Shown here in pieces: positions 1 to 7,539 of a stretch of 41,711 bases of DNA. The notes below the pieces were generated by a model that was not told the origin of the DNA, did no database searches, and saw only the letters and a program-made list of their open reading frames with translations. The position numbers were made by a program, and so were the translations under genes. The stretch is taken from positions 1 through 41,711 of the forward strand of contig JAAXXL010000020.1 in the NCBI GenBank assembly GCA_013334485.1, in the 5' to 3' direction. The stretch comes from Chlorobiaceae bacterium. GTDB taxonomy: Bacteria; Bacteroidota; Chlorobiia; Chlorobiales; Chlorobiaceae. Numbering within the stretch: position 1 is the stretch's first letter; the number at the start of each line of letters is the position of its first letter.

Positions 1-2
1 GT

Positions 3-251
3 TTGCGCGGGGAGAAGGGCAAGGCATCGGGTCTTCTTTTGGCTGCAGGAGGAACGGGATTTACAACAGGCCCTCTCCTTGCCGGATGGCTCAGTAATTA
101 TATTTCTGTCGGGCTTGTTTTTGCGGCATTTATACCTCTCTTCCTGTTATTGGGGCTCTCTATTATTCACTCTGAATTGCGGGAGCAGCAGTCTGAAAAT
201 GAATCACTACTCTCCCTTGGAGTTGCATGCGGTGGAGAAGAATATGATTAA
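3..251 (+). CDS. MFS transporter, C-terminal fragment (gene starts before the window)
   Basis: The frame is open from the left edge and ends at TAA 249-251, so only the last ~82 residues of a larger protein are visible. They start with a basic loop (RGEKGKASG), then a Gly-rich helix (LLLAAGGTGFTTGPLLAGWL) and a last hydrophobic helix (VGLVFAAFIPLFLLLGLSII), and end in a short acidic cytoplasmic tail. A Gly/Pro-rich helix followed by a terminal helix is typical of the last two membrane segments of major facilitator transporters. Substrate cannot be inferred. The apparent TTG at position 3 is an internal codon and not a start. Confidence 0.6.
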   Translation: MRGEKGKASGLLLAAGGTGFTTGPLLAGWLSNYISVGLVFAAFIPLFLLLGLSIIHSELREQQSENESLLSLGVACGGEEYD

Positions 252-426
252 TTACCCTTTTTATGGTATACAATATGCTATTAAAATGGGATTTTGAAAT
301 TGTAATTTATTGCTGATTTTGTAATTGTAAGAATAGATTGATAATAGTGTATGTTAATGTTGATCAAGATGAATTTTTTTACGTATTCGACATTTATAAA
401 ATATTCCTTTAATGGAGTGCTTTTAC

Positions 427-498
427 GGGATGATATTGCTCGTTGTTGATCACTGCTGTGAGCAGTCTGATTAATAAGTCGAGCCTTTATGTGATCCC
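427..498 (+). other. Nested stem-loop (candidate structured leader RNA)
   Basis: Three nested complementary segments are visible: GGGAT 427-431 with ATCCC 494-498, GCTCG 438-442 with CGAGC 480-484, and a perfect hairpin ACTGCT 452-457 / AGCAGT 461-466 with loop GTG. They form one coaxial fold with internal loops. It lies in the 365-base gap between the MFS gene and the sulfotransferase gene, 23 bases before the terminator-like hairpin at 521-561, an aptamer-plus-terminator layout. I do not recognise it as a known riboswitch class. A protein-binding inverted repeat around 445-473 is an alternative. The rest of this gap (252-426) is AT-rich and shows nothing else I can name. Confidence 0.35.
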
Positions 499-520
499 TG
501 ATTATGTATAATAAGATTAT

Positions 521-561
521 AAAGAGCCGGTTCTTGATGTCAGAGAGCGGGCTCTTTTTTT
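521..561 (+). terminator. Terminator-like hairpin in front of the sulfotransferase gene
   Basis: AAAGAGCC (521-528) pairs with GGCTCTTT (550-557), and a run of seven T follows, the form of an intrinsic terminator. It sits 270 bases after the MFS stop and only ~55 bases before the next ATG, so it may be an attenuator in the leader of the downstream gene as well as a late terminator. A near-identical copy, including the loop, lies at 2369-2410. Confidence 0.6.
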
Positions 562-616
562 ATTGGTAAATATTTCGGAATCACTTTTTGTTAATAATTA
601 TTCAGCAATAGTAACT

Positions 617-2059
617 ATGGGTTATCCAACCGTTTTTCCTACAGGAGTAACACTCTATCGTCCCGATCTCGCATGGAGCGGATATACGCTTCTTCAGGCT
701 GCTGAAGTAGGAGCGCTTCTTATTGATCCGTCTGGCCGTGAAGTTCAATTATGGAAAGGATTGCAGGGCTTCCCCAATAAACTTCTTCCAGGCGGCCAGG
801 TCTTTGGCAGCACCGGTCAGCGCGATCCACGGGTTGCAGTGCAGGATCAGGTGGATCTTGTGCAGGTTGATTGGGATGGAAATGTTGTCTGGAAATTTGA
901 GCGTCTTGAGGCGGTTGAGGATCCCGGACAAGCTCGACGCTGGGTAGCACGTCAGCACCATGATTTTCAGCGTGAAGGTAATCCTGTCGGGTACTATGTT
1001 CCTGGTCGGGATCCTCTGACTGATAGCGGCAAAACGCTTGTTCTGGTTCATGAGGATATATCAAACAGTGCAATTTCAGACAAGAAGCTTCTTGATGATC
1101 GAATAATTGAGGTTGACTGGCACGGAAATATTCTCTGGAGCTGGAGTCCGAACGAGCATTTTGACGAATTGGGATTTGATGATGCCGCTAAAGCTGCGAT
1201 TCGGAGAGATCCGAATATCCGCCCGTCAGGAGGTGGAATCGGTGACTGGCTCCATATAAATTCGGTATCATGGGTTGGTGAAAATCAATGGTATGATGGC
1301 GGTGACGAACGGTTCCATCCTGACAATATTATATGGGATTCTCGCGAAGCCAACATTATTGCTATCACTTCTCGCGCGACCGGGAAGATAGTCTGGAAAG
1401 TTGGCCCCCGTTATGACGGCACGGAAGCCGAACGTGAGCTGGGATGGATTATCGGTCAGCATCATGCGCATATAATTCCAAAGGGGCTGCCCGGTGCAGG
1501 AAATCTCCTGGTTTTTGACAACGGTGGTTGGGCAGGTTATGGTGAGCCAAATCCCGGCTCTCCGTCAGGCAAGGTCAATGTCTTGCGTGACTACTCACGA
1601 GTGCTTGAAATTGACCCGATTACGCTCAGGATTGTATGGCAGTATACGCCGAAAGAGGCAGGATTCGTACAACCGCTTGATGCCGTACGTTTCTACAGCC
1701 CGTTTATTTCAAGTGCACAAAGGTTGCCGAACGGGAACACCCTGATAACAGAGGGTTCAGATGGACGAATAATCGAGGTTACAGCAGACCATCAGTTAGT
1801 TTGGGAATATATCAGTCCATACTGGGGTCGCGGTCATCTCAGTCTCAATCTGGTCTATCGCGCCTATCGTTACCCCTACAACTGGGTTCCACAGCTTACC
1901 CCGCCTGTTGAGACTCCGATTATACCGCTTGACAAAACAACGTTTCGTGTTCCGGGAGCAGCGCCAATCGGTCGAGACAGGGTTGTTGATGTTGCGGGTG
2001 TTCAGTCCACTCCTGATGATAGTGATTTCTGCCTGCTTACAGAACCGGGGAAAGCTTGA
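617..2059 (+). CDS. Arylsulfotransferase (ASST) family protein
   Basis: The 480-residue product resembles arylsulfate sulfotransferases, beta-propeller enzymes that move sulfuryl groups between phenolic esters and phenols. Visible hallmarks are the start PTVFPTGVTLYRPDLAWSGY, repeated propeller strands of the type 'VDWDGNVVWKFE', 'VDWHGNILWSWSP', 'IDPITLRIVWQYTP' and 'VTADHQLVWEY', and His-rich motifs (RQHHDF, GQHHAHIIP) in the region where the family keeps its catalytic histidines. An in-frame TTG at 563 would add 18 residues, but it abuts the T-run of the hairpin, and family members start near the 617 ATG. Neither start gives a signal peptide, unlike periplasmic ASST. A clear ribosome site is absent. 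It precedes a porin and a sulfonate-type importer, suggesting a role in organosulfur use. The donor and acceptor are unknown; a structural propeller without this activity is possible. Confidence 0.7.
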   Translation: MGYPTVFPTGVTLYRPDLAWSGYTLLQAAEVGALLIDPSGREVQLWKGLQGFPNKLLPGGQVFGSTGQRDPRVAVQDQVDLVQVDWDGNVVWKFERLEAVEDPGQARRWVARQHHDFQREGNPVGYYVPGRDPLTDSGKTLVLVHEDISNSAISDKKLLDDRIIEVDWHGNILWSWSPNEHFDELGFDDAAKAAIRRDPNIRPSGGGIGDWLHINSVSWVGENQWYDGGDERFHPDNIIWDSREANIIAITSRATGKIVWKVGPRYDGTEAERELGWIIGQHHAHIIPKGLPGAGNLLVFDNGGWAGYGEPNPGSPSGKVNVLRDYSRVLEIDPITLRIVWQYTPKEAGFVQPLDAVRFYSPFISSAQRLPNGNTLITEGSDGRIIEVTADHQLVWEYISPYWGRGHLSLNLVYRAYRYPYNWVPQLTPPVETPIIPLDKTTFRVPGAAPIGRDRVVDVAGVQSTPDDSDFCLLTEPGKA

Positions 2060-2596
2060 ATGTATTTGGGGACTATAATTAATAGCGGTGCGCACATGTT
2101 TGAATATCATATTTTGATTTGAACAGTAATAATTTATATCAAATTGAACGTATTCAATATTGTATACCATATTACCGGTATTTTATTGCATCACTCTTGA
2201 TTATTATACAAAATAATGGTTTTTTATCAGGCTTGAAATAATCAATATGATATTTATGAAGTCTATACTTTTCTTAAATATGTCCTGTCGTTGTTTGTCT
2301 TACAGGATACTTCCTGATATACAAGTAGTCGTCTCAATTTAGGCTTTGAATATATAGCCAAGGTCTTCAGGAGCCGGTTCTTATTGTCAGAGAGTCGGCT
2401 CTTTTTGTTTTCGGTATAATTAACATGAAATCTAAAAAAAAGAATAATTGTATGGCTGTAAAAGAAGTTAGAACTAAGTGGCGATGTTGTTTTAATTGCT
2501 GTCTGACAAGCAGAGTTTTCGCTCTCAGTTAGAAGTATTATCAGGCAATATCTCGTACAGTAATTGTTAATCAAGGAACTTAAACGCAAAAATAAT
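2060..2596 (+). other. Long AT-rich leader/intergenic region before the porin operon
   Basis: About 540 bases without a credible gene. It contains a hairpin TCCTGT/ACAGGA near 2283-2307, a small GGCT/AGCC hairpin near 2342-2359, and a segment TCCTGA (near 2312) that can pair with TCAGGA (2367-2372), which overlaps the 5' arm of the terminator-like hairpin at 2369-2410. That geometry could allow alternative folds, though the sequence is not similar to the 427-498 fold. Beyond the hairpin, 2411-2596 is AT-rich and unremarkable. Confidence 0.3.
2369..2410 (+). terminator. Terminator-like hairpin, copy of the one at 521-561
   Basis: GAGCCG (2371-2376) pairs with CGGCTC (2396-2401), followed by TTTTTGTTTT. 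The loop matches that of the 521-561 copy at nearly every base (GTTCTT..TGTCAGAGAG), which is more than a shared terminator shape requires. It is 310 bases after the sulfotransferase stop and 190 bases before the porin ATG. Confidence 0.6.
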
Positions 2597-3973
2597 ATGA
2601 GTAAAAAAAAGTATTTGGTGCTGCTTCTCGGGGCGCTATTAATTGCCGGTGGTGATCTTCATGCTGCTGATACAACGAACCCCGAATCGCAGGCAGAGAT
2701 AACGGCAGCAGACAGTACCGTTCCCGAGGGTGAGGCCTCAGTCGAGGTTGATAACGGCGATCAGCCGGTAACCCAGAGAGATCTGCAGGGACTCAATTCT
2801 GAAGTTGCCAACCTTCGGGATCAGTTAAATCGTCGGCTCGACAGAAATATCGCCAACACCCAGCGTGCGGTGAGGATCGGCGGGGTATTGCAGAACCGTT
2901 ACACGGCAGTAACAAAGTCCAATCAGGTCCAGACTGCTAATGGATTTACAGTGAATGCCGCGATTCTGTCGCTTTCTGGTACACTGAAGAAAGACTATGA
3001 AGAGGGGAGGAGTCTGAATTATGTTTTCTCGGTTCTCGGCTCGGCACCGACCTACAACGTTCAGCCGCTTGATGTTTTCCTACAGTACTCGATTTTGCAG
3101 TCGCTTGATCCGGAACAGTCAACCCTGTATGTCCAGTTTGGACAGCAGAAAAAGCCGTTCGGTCTTGAGCCTCAGGTAGGTGAAGACAAGACTCCTGCTG
3201 CAAATGTTGCTCGATTTGCAGGCCCGCTTGGCCTTGATCTCGCATCGAGGGATCAGGGTATTCAGTTGCGCGGCGATCTTTGGCCTCATTACGATGGCGG
3301 TTACAACTATCGTGTTCCTTTCGTTGAGTATGCGTTAGGGGTATTTAACGGTTCAGGCCAAAATGCATCGGATACCAACAGGAGCAAGGATGTTGTAGCA
3401 AGAGTTGCGCTTAATGCGCCAGTCGACTACAGCTCTGATCTGCGCGGTTTAACGGTAGGTGGTTCTGTATACAGCGGTAAAAAGGATCTCTATAACGGTG
3501 CTACGCTCATTACCGGCGGACTTGGCAAGGCGTCCAAAATACGATGGGGTGGTGATATCTCCTATGTCAGCTCACCAATAGGATTTACGGCGGAATACGC
3601 CTACGGCCATGATGAGAGTGCAGCCTCCGGAACGACTATCGCTAATGCGAGCAGGCAGAAAATAAAAAGTCTCGGTTATACCGTAACGCTTTTCTACCAG
3701 TGGGGTGAGCAGTTCCTGAAGCAGGCAAGAGCCCAGAACGTTTATGACGACTGGTGGCCGAAAACCTATCAGCCATTTGTCCGTTTTGATCGTTTTGATC
3801 CCAACACGGAGATTGCCGCGAACGAAACCTCCATTCTTACCTACGGGTTCAACTTCTTCTTTGCAGAAACAACCAAACTGCAGTTGAACTACAACGTTCT
3901 CAATGTAAAAACACCCGGAGCGGTTGACGCAAAAACGAATCAATTCGTAGCACAATTCCAGTATGGATTTTAA
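2597..3973 (+). CDS. Outer-membrane porin, phosphate-selective porin O/P-like
   Basis: A 458-residue outer-membrane beta-barrel protein. The ATG at 2597 is preferred over an upstream TTG at 2564 because it starts a clean signal peptide (MSKKKYLVLLLGALLIAGG, cleavage after HA near residue 23). After an acidic linker comes a short coiled coil (about residues 63-85, 'LNSEVANLRDQLNRRLDRN'), then an amphipathic barrel with the OprO/P-like patterns 'FGQQKKPFGLE', 'SRDQGIQLRGDL' and 'YALGVFNGSG', ending in a C-terminal Phe (QFQYGF) as expected for Bam-dependent insertion. The family forms trimeric anion channels. Its place directly before a binding protein and ABC importer suggests it is the outer-membrane entry for the same anionic substrate. 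Actual specificity cannot be read from sequence. Confidence 0.75.
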   Translation: MSKKKYLVLLLGALLIAGGDLHAADTTNPESQAEITAADSTVPEGEASVEVDNGDQPVTQRDLQGLNSEVANLRDQLNRRLDRNIANTQRAVRIGGVLQNRYTAVTKSNQVQTANGFTVNAAILSLSGTLKKDYEEGRSLNYVFSVLGSAPTYNVQPLDVFLQYSILQSLDPEQSTLYVQFGQQKKPFGLEPQVGEDKTPAANVARFAGPLGLDLASRDQGIQLRGDLWPHYDGGYNYRVPFVEYALGVFNGSGQNASDTNRSKDVVARVALNAPVDYSSDLRGLTVGGSVYSGKKDLYNGATLITGGLGKASKIRWGGDISYVSSPIGFTAEYAYGHDESAASGTTIANASRQKIKSLGYTVTLFYQWGEQFLKQARAQNVYDDWWPKTYQPFVRFDRFDPNTEIAANETSILTYGFNFFFAETTKLQLNYNVLNVKTPGAVDAKTNQFVAQFQYGF

Positions 3974-4005
3974 CAGACTATAAAACAATGAAAGGAGAGA
4001 AGATT

Positions 4006-5040
4006 ATGAAAAAGTGGATAAAAGCATTTTTACCGGTCGCAGCACTTCTTGTTATGGGGGTGAATGCTGAAGGAGCGGTAAACCCGAGAGTGATCCGGTT
4101 TGCCTACCCGGCAGCAACCAATCCCGGATATGCCGGTGCACCGGTAATCAACGTGATTAATGACCAGGGGTTGTTTGAAAAAGAGTTCGCGAAGGATGGT
4201 ATTAAAATCGAACAATCCTATATCAAGACAGCCGGACCCGGCACCAATGAGGGGTTTGCAGCCGGACTGTTCGACTTTGCCGATTATGGGGATTTTGCAA
4301 TTGTGCTTGGAAAAGCCGGAGGATTGAAAAACAAGCTTATTCTGGCTCCCTCCAAAGGCGGTAACGTTTATGTGCTTGCCCGTGCAGCTCTGCATATCAA
4401 GTCCATCAAGGATTTAAAAGGAAAGCGGGTCTCATACTGGAAAGGCACGGTACTTCAGACACAGGCGCTAAGAGTGCTTGAGGCTCATGGATTGACCGAG
4501 AAGGATATCCGGCAGGTAAACCTTAGTCTTGCCGATGCCCAGGCAGCGCTTGCAGCAGGAAGTATTGATGCAATTGTGGGAACCTACGATCGTCCTCTTA
4601 TTGATCAGGGCCTTGCAACACTGGTTTACGATACACGTAATTTTCCAATCTCCAAAAGATATCGTGAAGGACTTGTCGTTACTGATGATTTCGCAAGAAA
4701 ATATCCGGATATCACAAGGAGGGTTGTCAAGGTCTTTATCCAGGCAAGTCATTGGCTCTCTCAGGAGAAGAACAAGGAGCAGCTTGCCCAGTTGCTGGTC
4801 AAGACCGGAGCCAAATACAAATACATCAAGGGGGAGATCGGAGTCGGTAACCTGCCGGTAAAAGAGCAGTACAATCCTCTGCCGAACAAGGAGTTTGTTG
4901 ACGGTTACAAGGATCTTGTTCAGTACTCACTCAACAAACGGCTGATCAGGACCAATATTGATGTTGATCAGTGGGTAGACAAGAGCTACGCGGATGCTGC
5001 GGTGAAAGAGCTGGGCTTGCAGAACTATTGGGCTAAGTAA
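4006..5040 (+). CDS. Periplasmic binding protein of a sulfonate/nitrate/taurine-type ABC importer (SsuA-like)
   Basis: A 344-residue exported protein of the NMT1/SsuA fold. The ATG at 4006 has a good ribosome site (AAAGGAGAG, 9 bases upstream) and begins a signal peptide (MKKWIKAFLPVAALLVMGVNAEG, about 23 residues). Family features are 'IRFAYPAATNPGYAG' at the mature start, 'GLFEKEF..DGIKIEQ', 'FAAGLFDFADYGDFAIVLGKAGG', 'IKDLKGKRVSYWKGTVLQTQALRVLEAHGL' and 'ALAAGSIDAIVGTYDRPLI'. It would capture substrate in the periplasm and deliver it to the two permeases. The spacing after the porin stop is 32 bases, so one transcript is likely. Aliphatic or aromatic sulfonates or sulfate esters are plausible given the nearby sulfotransferase-like gene, but nitrate, taurine and pyrimidine-precursor binders share this fold. 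Confidence 0.75.
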   Translation: MKKWIKAFLPVAALLVMGVNAEGAVNPRVIRFAYPAATNPGYAGAPVINVINDQGLFEKEFAKDGIKIEQSYIKTAGPGTNEGFAAGLFDFADYGDFAIVLGKAGGLKNKLILAPSKGGNVYVLARAALHIKSIKDLKGKRVSYWKGTVLQTQALRVLEAHGLTEKDIRQVNLSLADAQAALAAGSIDAIVGTYDRPLIDQGLATLVYDTRNFPISKRYREGLVVTDDFARKYPDITRRVVKVFIQASHWLSQEKNKEQLAQLLVKTGAKYKYIKGEIGVGNLPVKEQYNPLPNKEFVDGYKDLVQYSLNKRLIRTNIDVDQWVDKSYADAAVKELGLQNYWAK

Positions 5041-5051
5041 GGTTAATCCAG

Positions 5052-5082
5052 TCAGGGGCAAGAGATAGTGTTTTGCCCCTGA
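5052..5082 (+). other. Intercistronic hairpin between binding-protein and permease genes
   Basis: A perfect 10-bp inverted repeat TCAGGGGCAA (5052-5061) / TTGCCCCTGA (5073-5082) with an 11-base loop, 12 bases after the binding-protein stop. A T-run is absent (TTAAAATG follows), so it resembles an RNA-stabilising or partial-termination hairpin that raises binding-protein yield over the permeases, as in other ABC importer operons. Confidence 0.55.
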
Positions 5083-5100
5083 TTAAAATGAGATGGTCTG

Positions 5101-5898
5101 ATGATAAAAAATTCCCTGAAAAAGCTGGAGTTGAAGGATAAGCTTTTGGCGCTTATTGTGCCTCTGCTTCTGCTTGCAGCGTGGCAGAGTGCAGTATCGC
5201 TGGAGCTATGCTCACCGCTGTTGCTTATACCACCGTTAACCCTGCTCGACACGCTACTCTATCTTGCTGACTCCGGAGAGCTCACCATTAACATCATAGC
5301 AAGCCTGAACCGTGTGCTTGTTGGCTTTCTGATAGGAGGGTTATCGGGATTTTTGCTTGGACTCTTTATGGGACTTTCACCCTTTCTTGACCGATTTGCA
5401 GGACCGTTGATAAAGGCATCCAAACAGGTTCCCCAGTTTGCGCTGATGCCTCTCATCATTTTGTGGTTCGGCGTAGACGAGCTTGCAAAATATGTATTTA
5501 TCGCGATAGGAGCATTTTACCCGATGGTATTCAATACCTACCAGGGGGTGAGCACGGTTTCCAAAAGGTATCGCGAACTTGCCAGAGTATTCGATTACAG
5601 GGGAGCTCGTTTTCTGACAAAAGTCATACTGCCAAGCGCAATGCCCTCTATTATCACCGGTGTTCGCCACAGTCTTGGTTTATCATGGATGTTTGTCGTT
5701 GGCGCTGAAATTTTCGGAGCTGACACCGGTCTTGGTTACATGATGGCAGCAGCCCGCAATATGTTTCAGATCGATATTGTCATGGCGGGGCTTGTGGTTA
5801 TTGGCGCTATAGGTTTCAGCATAAATTTTATTCTGCAGGTAATTGAAAAGCGGCTGCTTGTATGGCGTTTTTCATCAGACCAGGGAGCGAGCAAATAA
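5101..5898 (+). CDS. ABC importer permease, SsuC/TauC-like (first of two)
   Basis: A 265-residue inner-membrane protein of the binding-protein-dependent permease family. The first membrane segment lies at about residues 16-36 (LLALIVPLLLLAAWQSAVSLE). Several further segments follow. The cytoplasmic EAA loop is visible as 'ELARVFDYRGARFLTKVILPSAMPSIITGVRHSLG', the contact point for the ATPase, followed by 'SWMFVVGAEIFGADTGLGYMM'. It starts at ATG 5101 and ends by overlapping the next gene by one base (TAATG). It is a paralogue of the next gene, so the channel is probably a heterodimer, whereas classical SsuC is described as a homodimer. Confidence 0.8.
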   Translation: MIKNSLKKLELKDKLLALIVPLLLLAAWQSAVSLELCSPLLLIPPLTLLDTLLYLADSGELTINIIASLNRVLVGFLIGGLSGFLLGLFMGLSPFLDRFAGPLIKASKQVPQFALMPLIILWFGVDELAKYVFIAIGAFYPMVFNTYQGVSTVSKRYRELARVFDYRGARFLTKVILPSAMPSIITGVRHSLGLSWMFVVGAEIFGADTGLGYMMAAARNMFQIDIVMAGLVVIGAIGFSINFILQVIEKRLLVWRFSSDQGASK

Positions 5899-6677
5899 TG
5901 AAGAGAACTGAAAAGATAAAAATCAAGCTTATTGGTATTGCGTTGCCAATACTCCTGTTGATCCTTTGGCAATACGTGGTCTCCGCAGGTTTTGTATCGC
6001 ATCATATTCTTCCTTTGCCCGGACAGGTTCTCACAACACTGGTGAGGCTTTTTACGGAAGAGAAGCTTATTCTCCACATTGCTATCAGTTTAAGACGCGT
6101 CATCTACGGGCTTTTGATCGGGACAGCTTCCGGTTTCCTCTTTGGATTACTGATGGGACTGTCAAGAACAGCAGAGAAGATTTTTGCGCCGACCTTTCAT
6201 ACGGTACGGCAAGTTCCCCTGATCGGCTGGATACCATTAATTGTTATGTGGTTCGGTATGAACGAGCTGCCGAGAATCCTCATTGTTGCGATAGGTGCTT
6301 TTTATCCTACAACCCTGAATACCTTTTCTGGCGTACGTGATGTTCCTCGCAGGTATAAAGAACTCGCCGCTGTTTATGGCTACAAAGGGTTCAAGCTTAT
6401 TCGTCGTGTCATTTTGCCATCAGCATTTCCTTCAATCATAACCGGTTTTACCCTCAGCCTCGGAATGTCCTGGGTGCTGTTGATTGCCGCCGAGCTTCTT
6501 ATAGAGACTATTGCCGGTATTGGCAAACTGATTGATGTTGGCCGAGATACCTTCAATATGGAACTGGTCGTCGCAGGAATCCTGATTTCCGGATTGCTTG
6601 GATTTACCATGACAAAGATTGTTGAAAAGCTGGTACAGGCGGTGCAGAAGGGCAGGGTTTTTGAACAGGAACTTTAA
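5898..6677 (+). CDS. ABC importer permease, SsuC/TauC-like (second of two)
   Basis: A 259-residue inner-membrane permease. The start is ATG 5898, overlapping the previous stop by one base and preceded by GGGAGCGAG; the earlier in-frame ATG at 5862 lies inside the preceding gene and lacks a ribosome site. The EAA loop reads 'ELAAVYGYKGFKLIRRVILPSAFPSIITGFTLSLG', followed by 'SWVLLIAAELLIETIAGIGKLIDV'. Similarity to the upstream permease runs through the whole length ('FGLLMGLSR', 'VRQVPLIGWIPLIVMWFGMNELPRILIVAIGAFYP'), indicating tandem duplication and divergence. It would pair with that protein and the ATPase at 6701. Confidence 0.8.
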   Translation: MKRTEKIKIKLIGIALPILLLILWQYVVSAGFVSHHILPLPGQVLTTLVRLFTEEKLILHIAISLRRVIYGLLIGTASGFLFGLLMGLSRTAEKIFAPTFHTVRQVPLIGWIPLIVMWFGMNELPRILIVAIGAFYPTTLNTFSGVRDVPRRYKELAAVYGYKGFKLIRRVILPSAFPSIITGFTLSLGMSWVLLIAAELLIETIAGIGKLIDVGRDTFNMELVVAGILISGLLGFTMTKIVEKLVQAVQKGRVFEQEL

Positions 6678-6700
6678 CAAAAATGCAAAGATAAATTAAC

Positions 6701-7480
6701 ATGTCAATCGAGAAAGGTACTCTTCAAATCAGGAACCTGAGCAAAAGCTTCACTGTTGACGGCAATGCCCTGCAGGTACTCAACAACATTAATTTAACCT
6801 TCCCGGCAGGGAGTTTTATCTCCATTGTCGGCTCCAGCGGTTGCGGAAAGACAACCCTGCTCAGGATACTGCTCGGTCTTGAGACCAATTATGAGGGTGA
6901 TGCGCTGCTCGATGGTGAACGCATTGAGGGACCGGGTACAAACCGGGGAATTGTTTTTCAGGATCACAGGCTGCTTCCCTGGCTTACCGTCGGGGAGAAT
7001 GTTGCTTTCGGTCTTGACAAACAGAACCGCAAGGCAAAGAAAAAAATCGTTGATGAACACTTGAAGCTGGTCGGCCTCAGTGGATTTGAGAGTGCTTATC
7101 CGGCACAGCTCTCAGGCGGAATGGCTCAGCGAGTAGCTATTGCAAGAGCATTGGCTAACAAGCCGGAAATTCTCCTTCTCGATGAACCTCTCGGTGCTCT
7201 CGATGCCCTGACCAGAATGCATATGCAGAAGGAGCTGGAGCGGTTGTGGCTGCTTGAAAAGATCACCATGGTTATGGTCACGCATGATGTTGATGAGGCG
7301 ATCTACCTGAGTGATATCGTGGTCATTATGTCCTCCCGTCCCGGGATTATCAAACAAATCATCAAGGTCCCGTTCCCGAGACCTCGTGACAGGGCAAGTT
7401 CCGAGTTTTCGCACATCAAAGCCGAGATTTTGAAGGAGTTTCATCTTGGTACGGAGTATCCGTTTGCCTATGCCATCTGA
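6701..7480 (+). CDS. ABC importer ATP-binding protein, SsuB/TauB-like
   Basis: A 259-residue cytoplasmic ATPase that drives the importer encoded by the preceding genes. Motifs are intact: Walker A 'GSSGCGKTT' (about residues 43-51), Q-loop 'IVFQDHRLLPWLTVGENV', signature 'LSGGMAQRVAIARAL', Walker B plus D-loop 'ILLLDEPLGALD' and H-loop 'MVTHDVDEA'. The Q-loop with LLPW and the C-terminal 'SRPGIIKQIIKVPFPRPRDR' are characteristic of the nitrate/sulfonate/taurine (CUT-unrelated) importer ATPases. It lies 23 bases after the second permease. The ribosome site is weak (AAAGATAAATTAAC). No terminator is evident after it. Confidence 0.85.
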   Translation: MSIEKGTLQIRNLSKSFTVDGNALQVLNNINLTFPAGSFISIVGSSGCGKTTLLRILLGLETNYEGDALLDGERIEGPGTNRGIVFQDHRLLPWLTVGENVAFGLDKQNRKAKKKIVDEHLKLVGLSGFESAYPAQLSGGMAQRVAIARALANKPEILLLDEPLGALDALTRMHMQKELERLWLLEKITMVMVTHDVDEAIYLSDIVVIMSSRPGIIKQIIKVPFPRPRDRASSEFSHIKAEILKEFHLGTEYPFAYAI

Positions 7481-7539
7481 AGATGTTCGCACAGCAAAGC
7501 CTCTATCGGGAGTAGATCAACGTTGTTTCTGTCGCTCTT

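Noticed and set aside
2263-2589. 108-codon minus-strand frame before the porin
   Set aside because: AT-rich, runs through the terminator-like hairpin and shows no domain.
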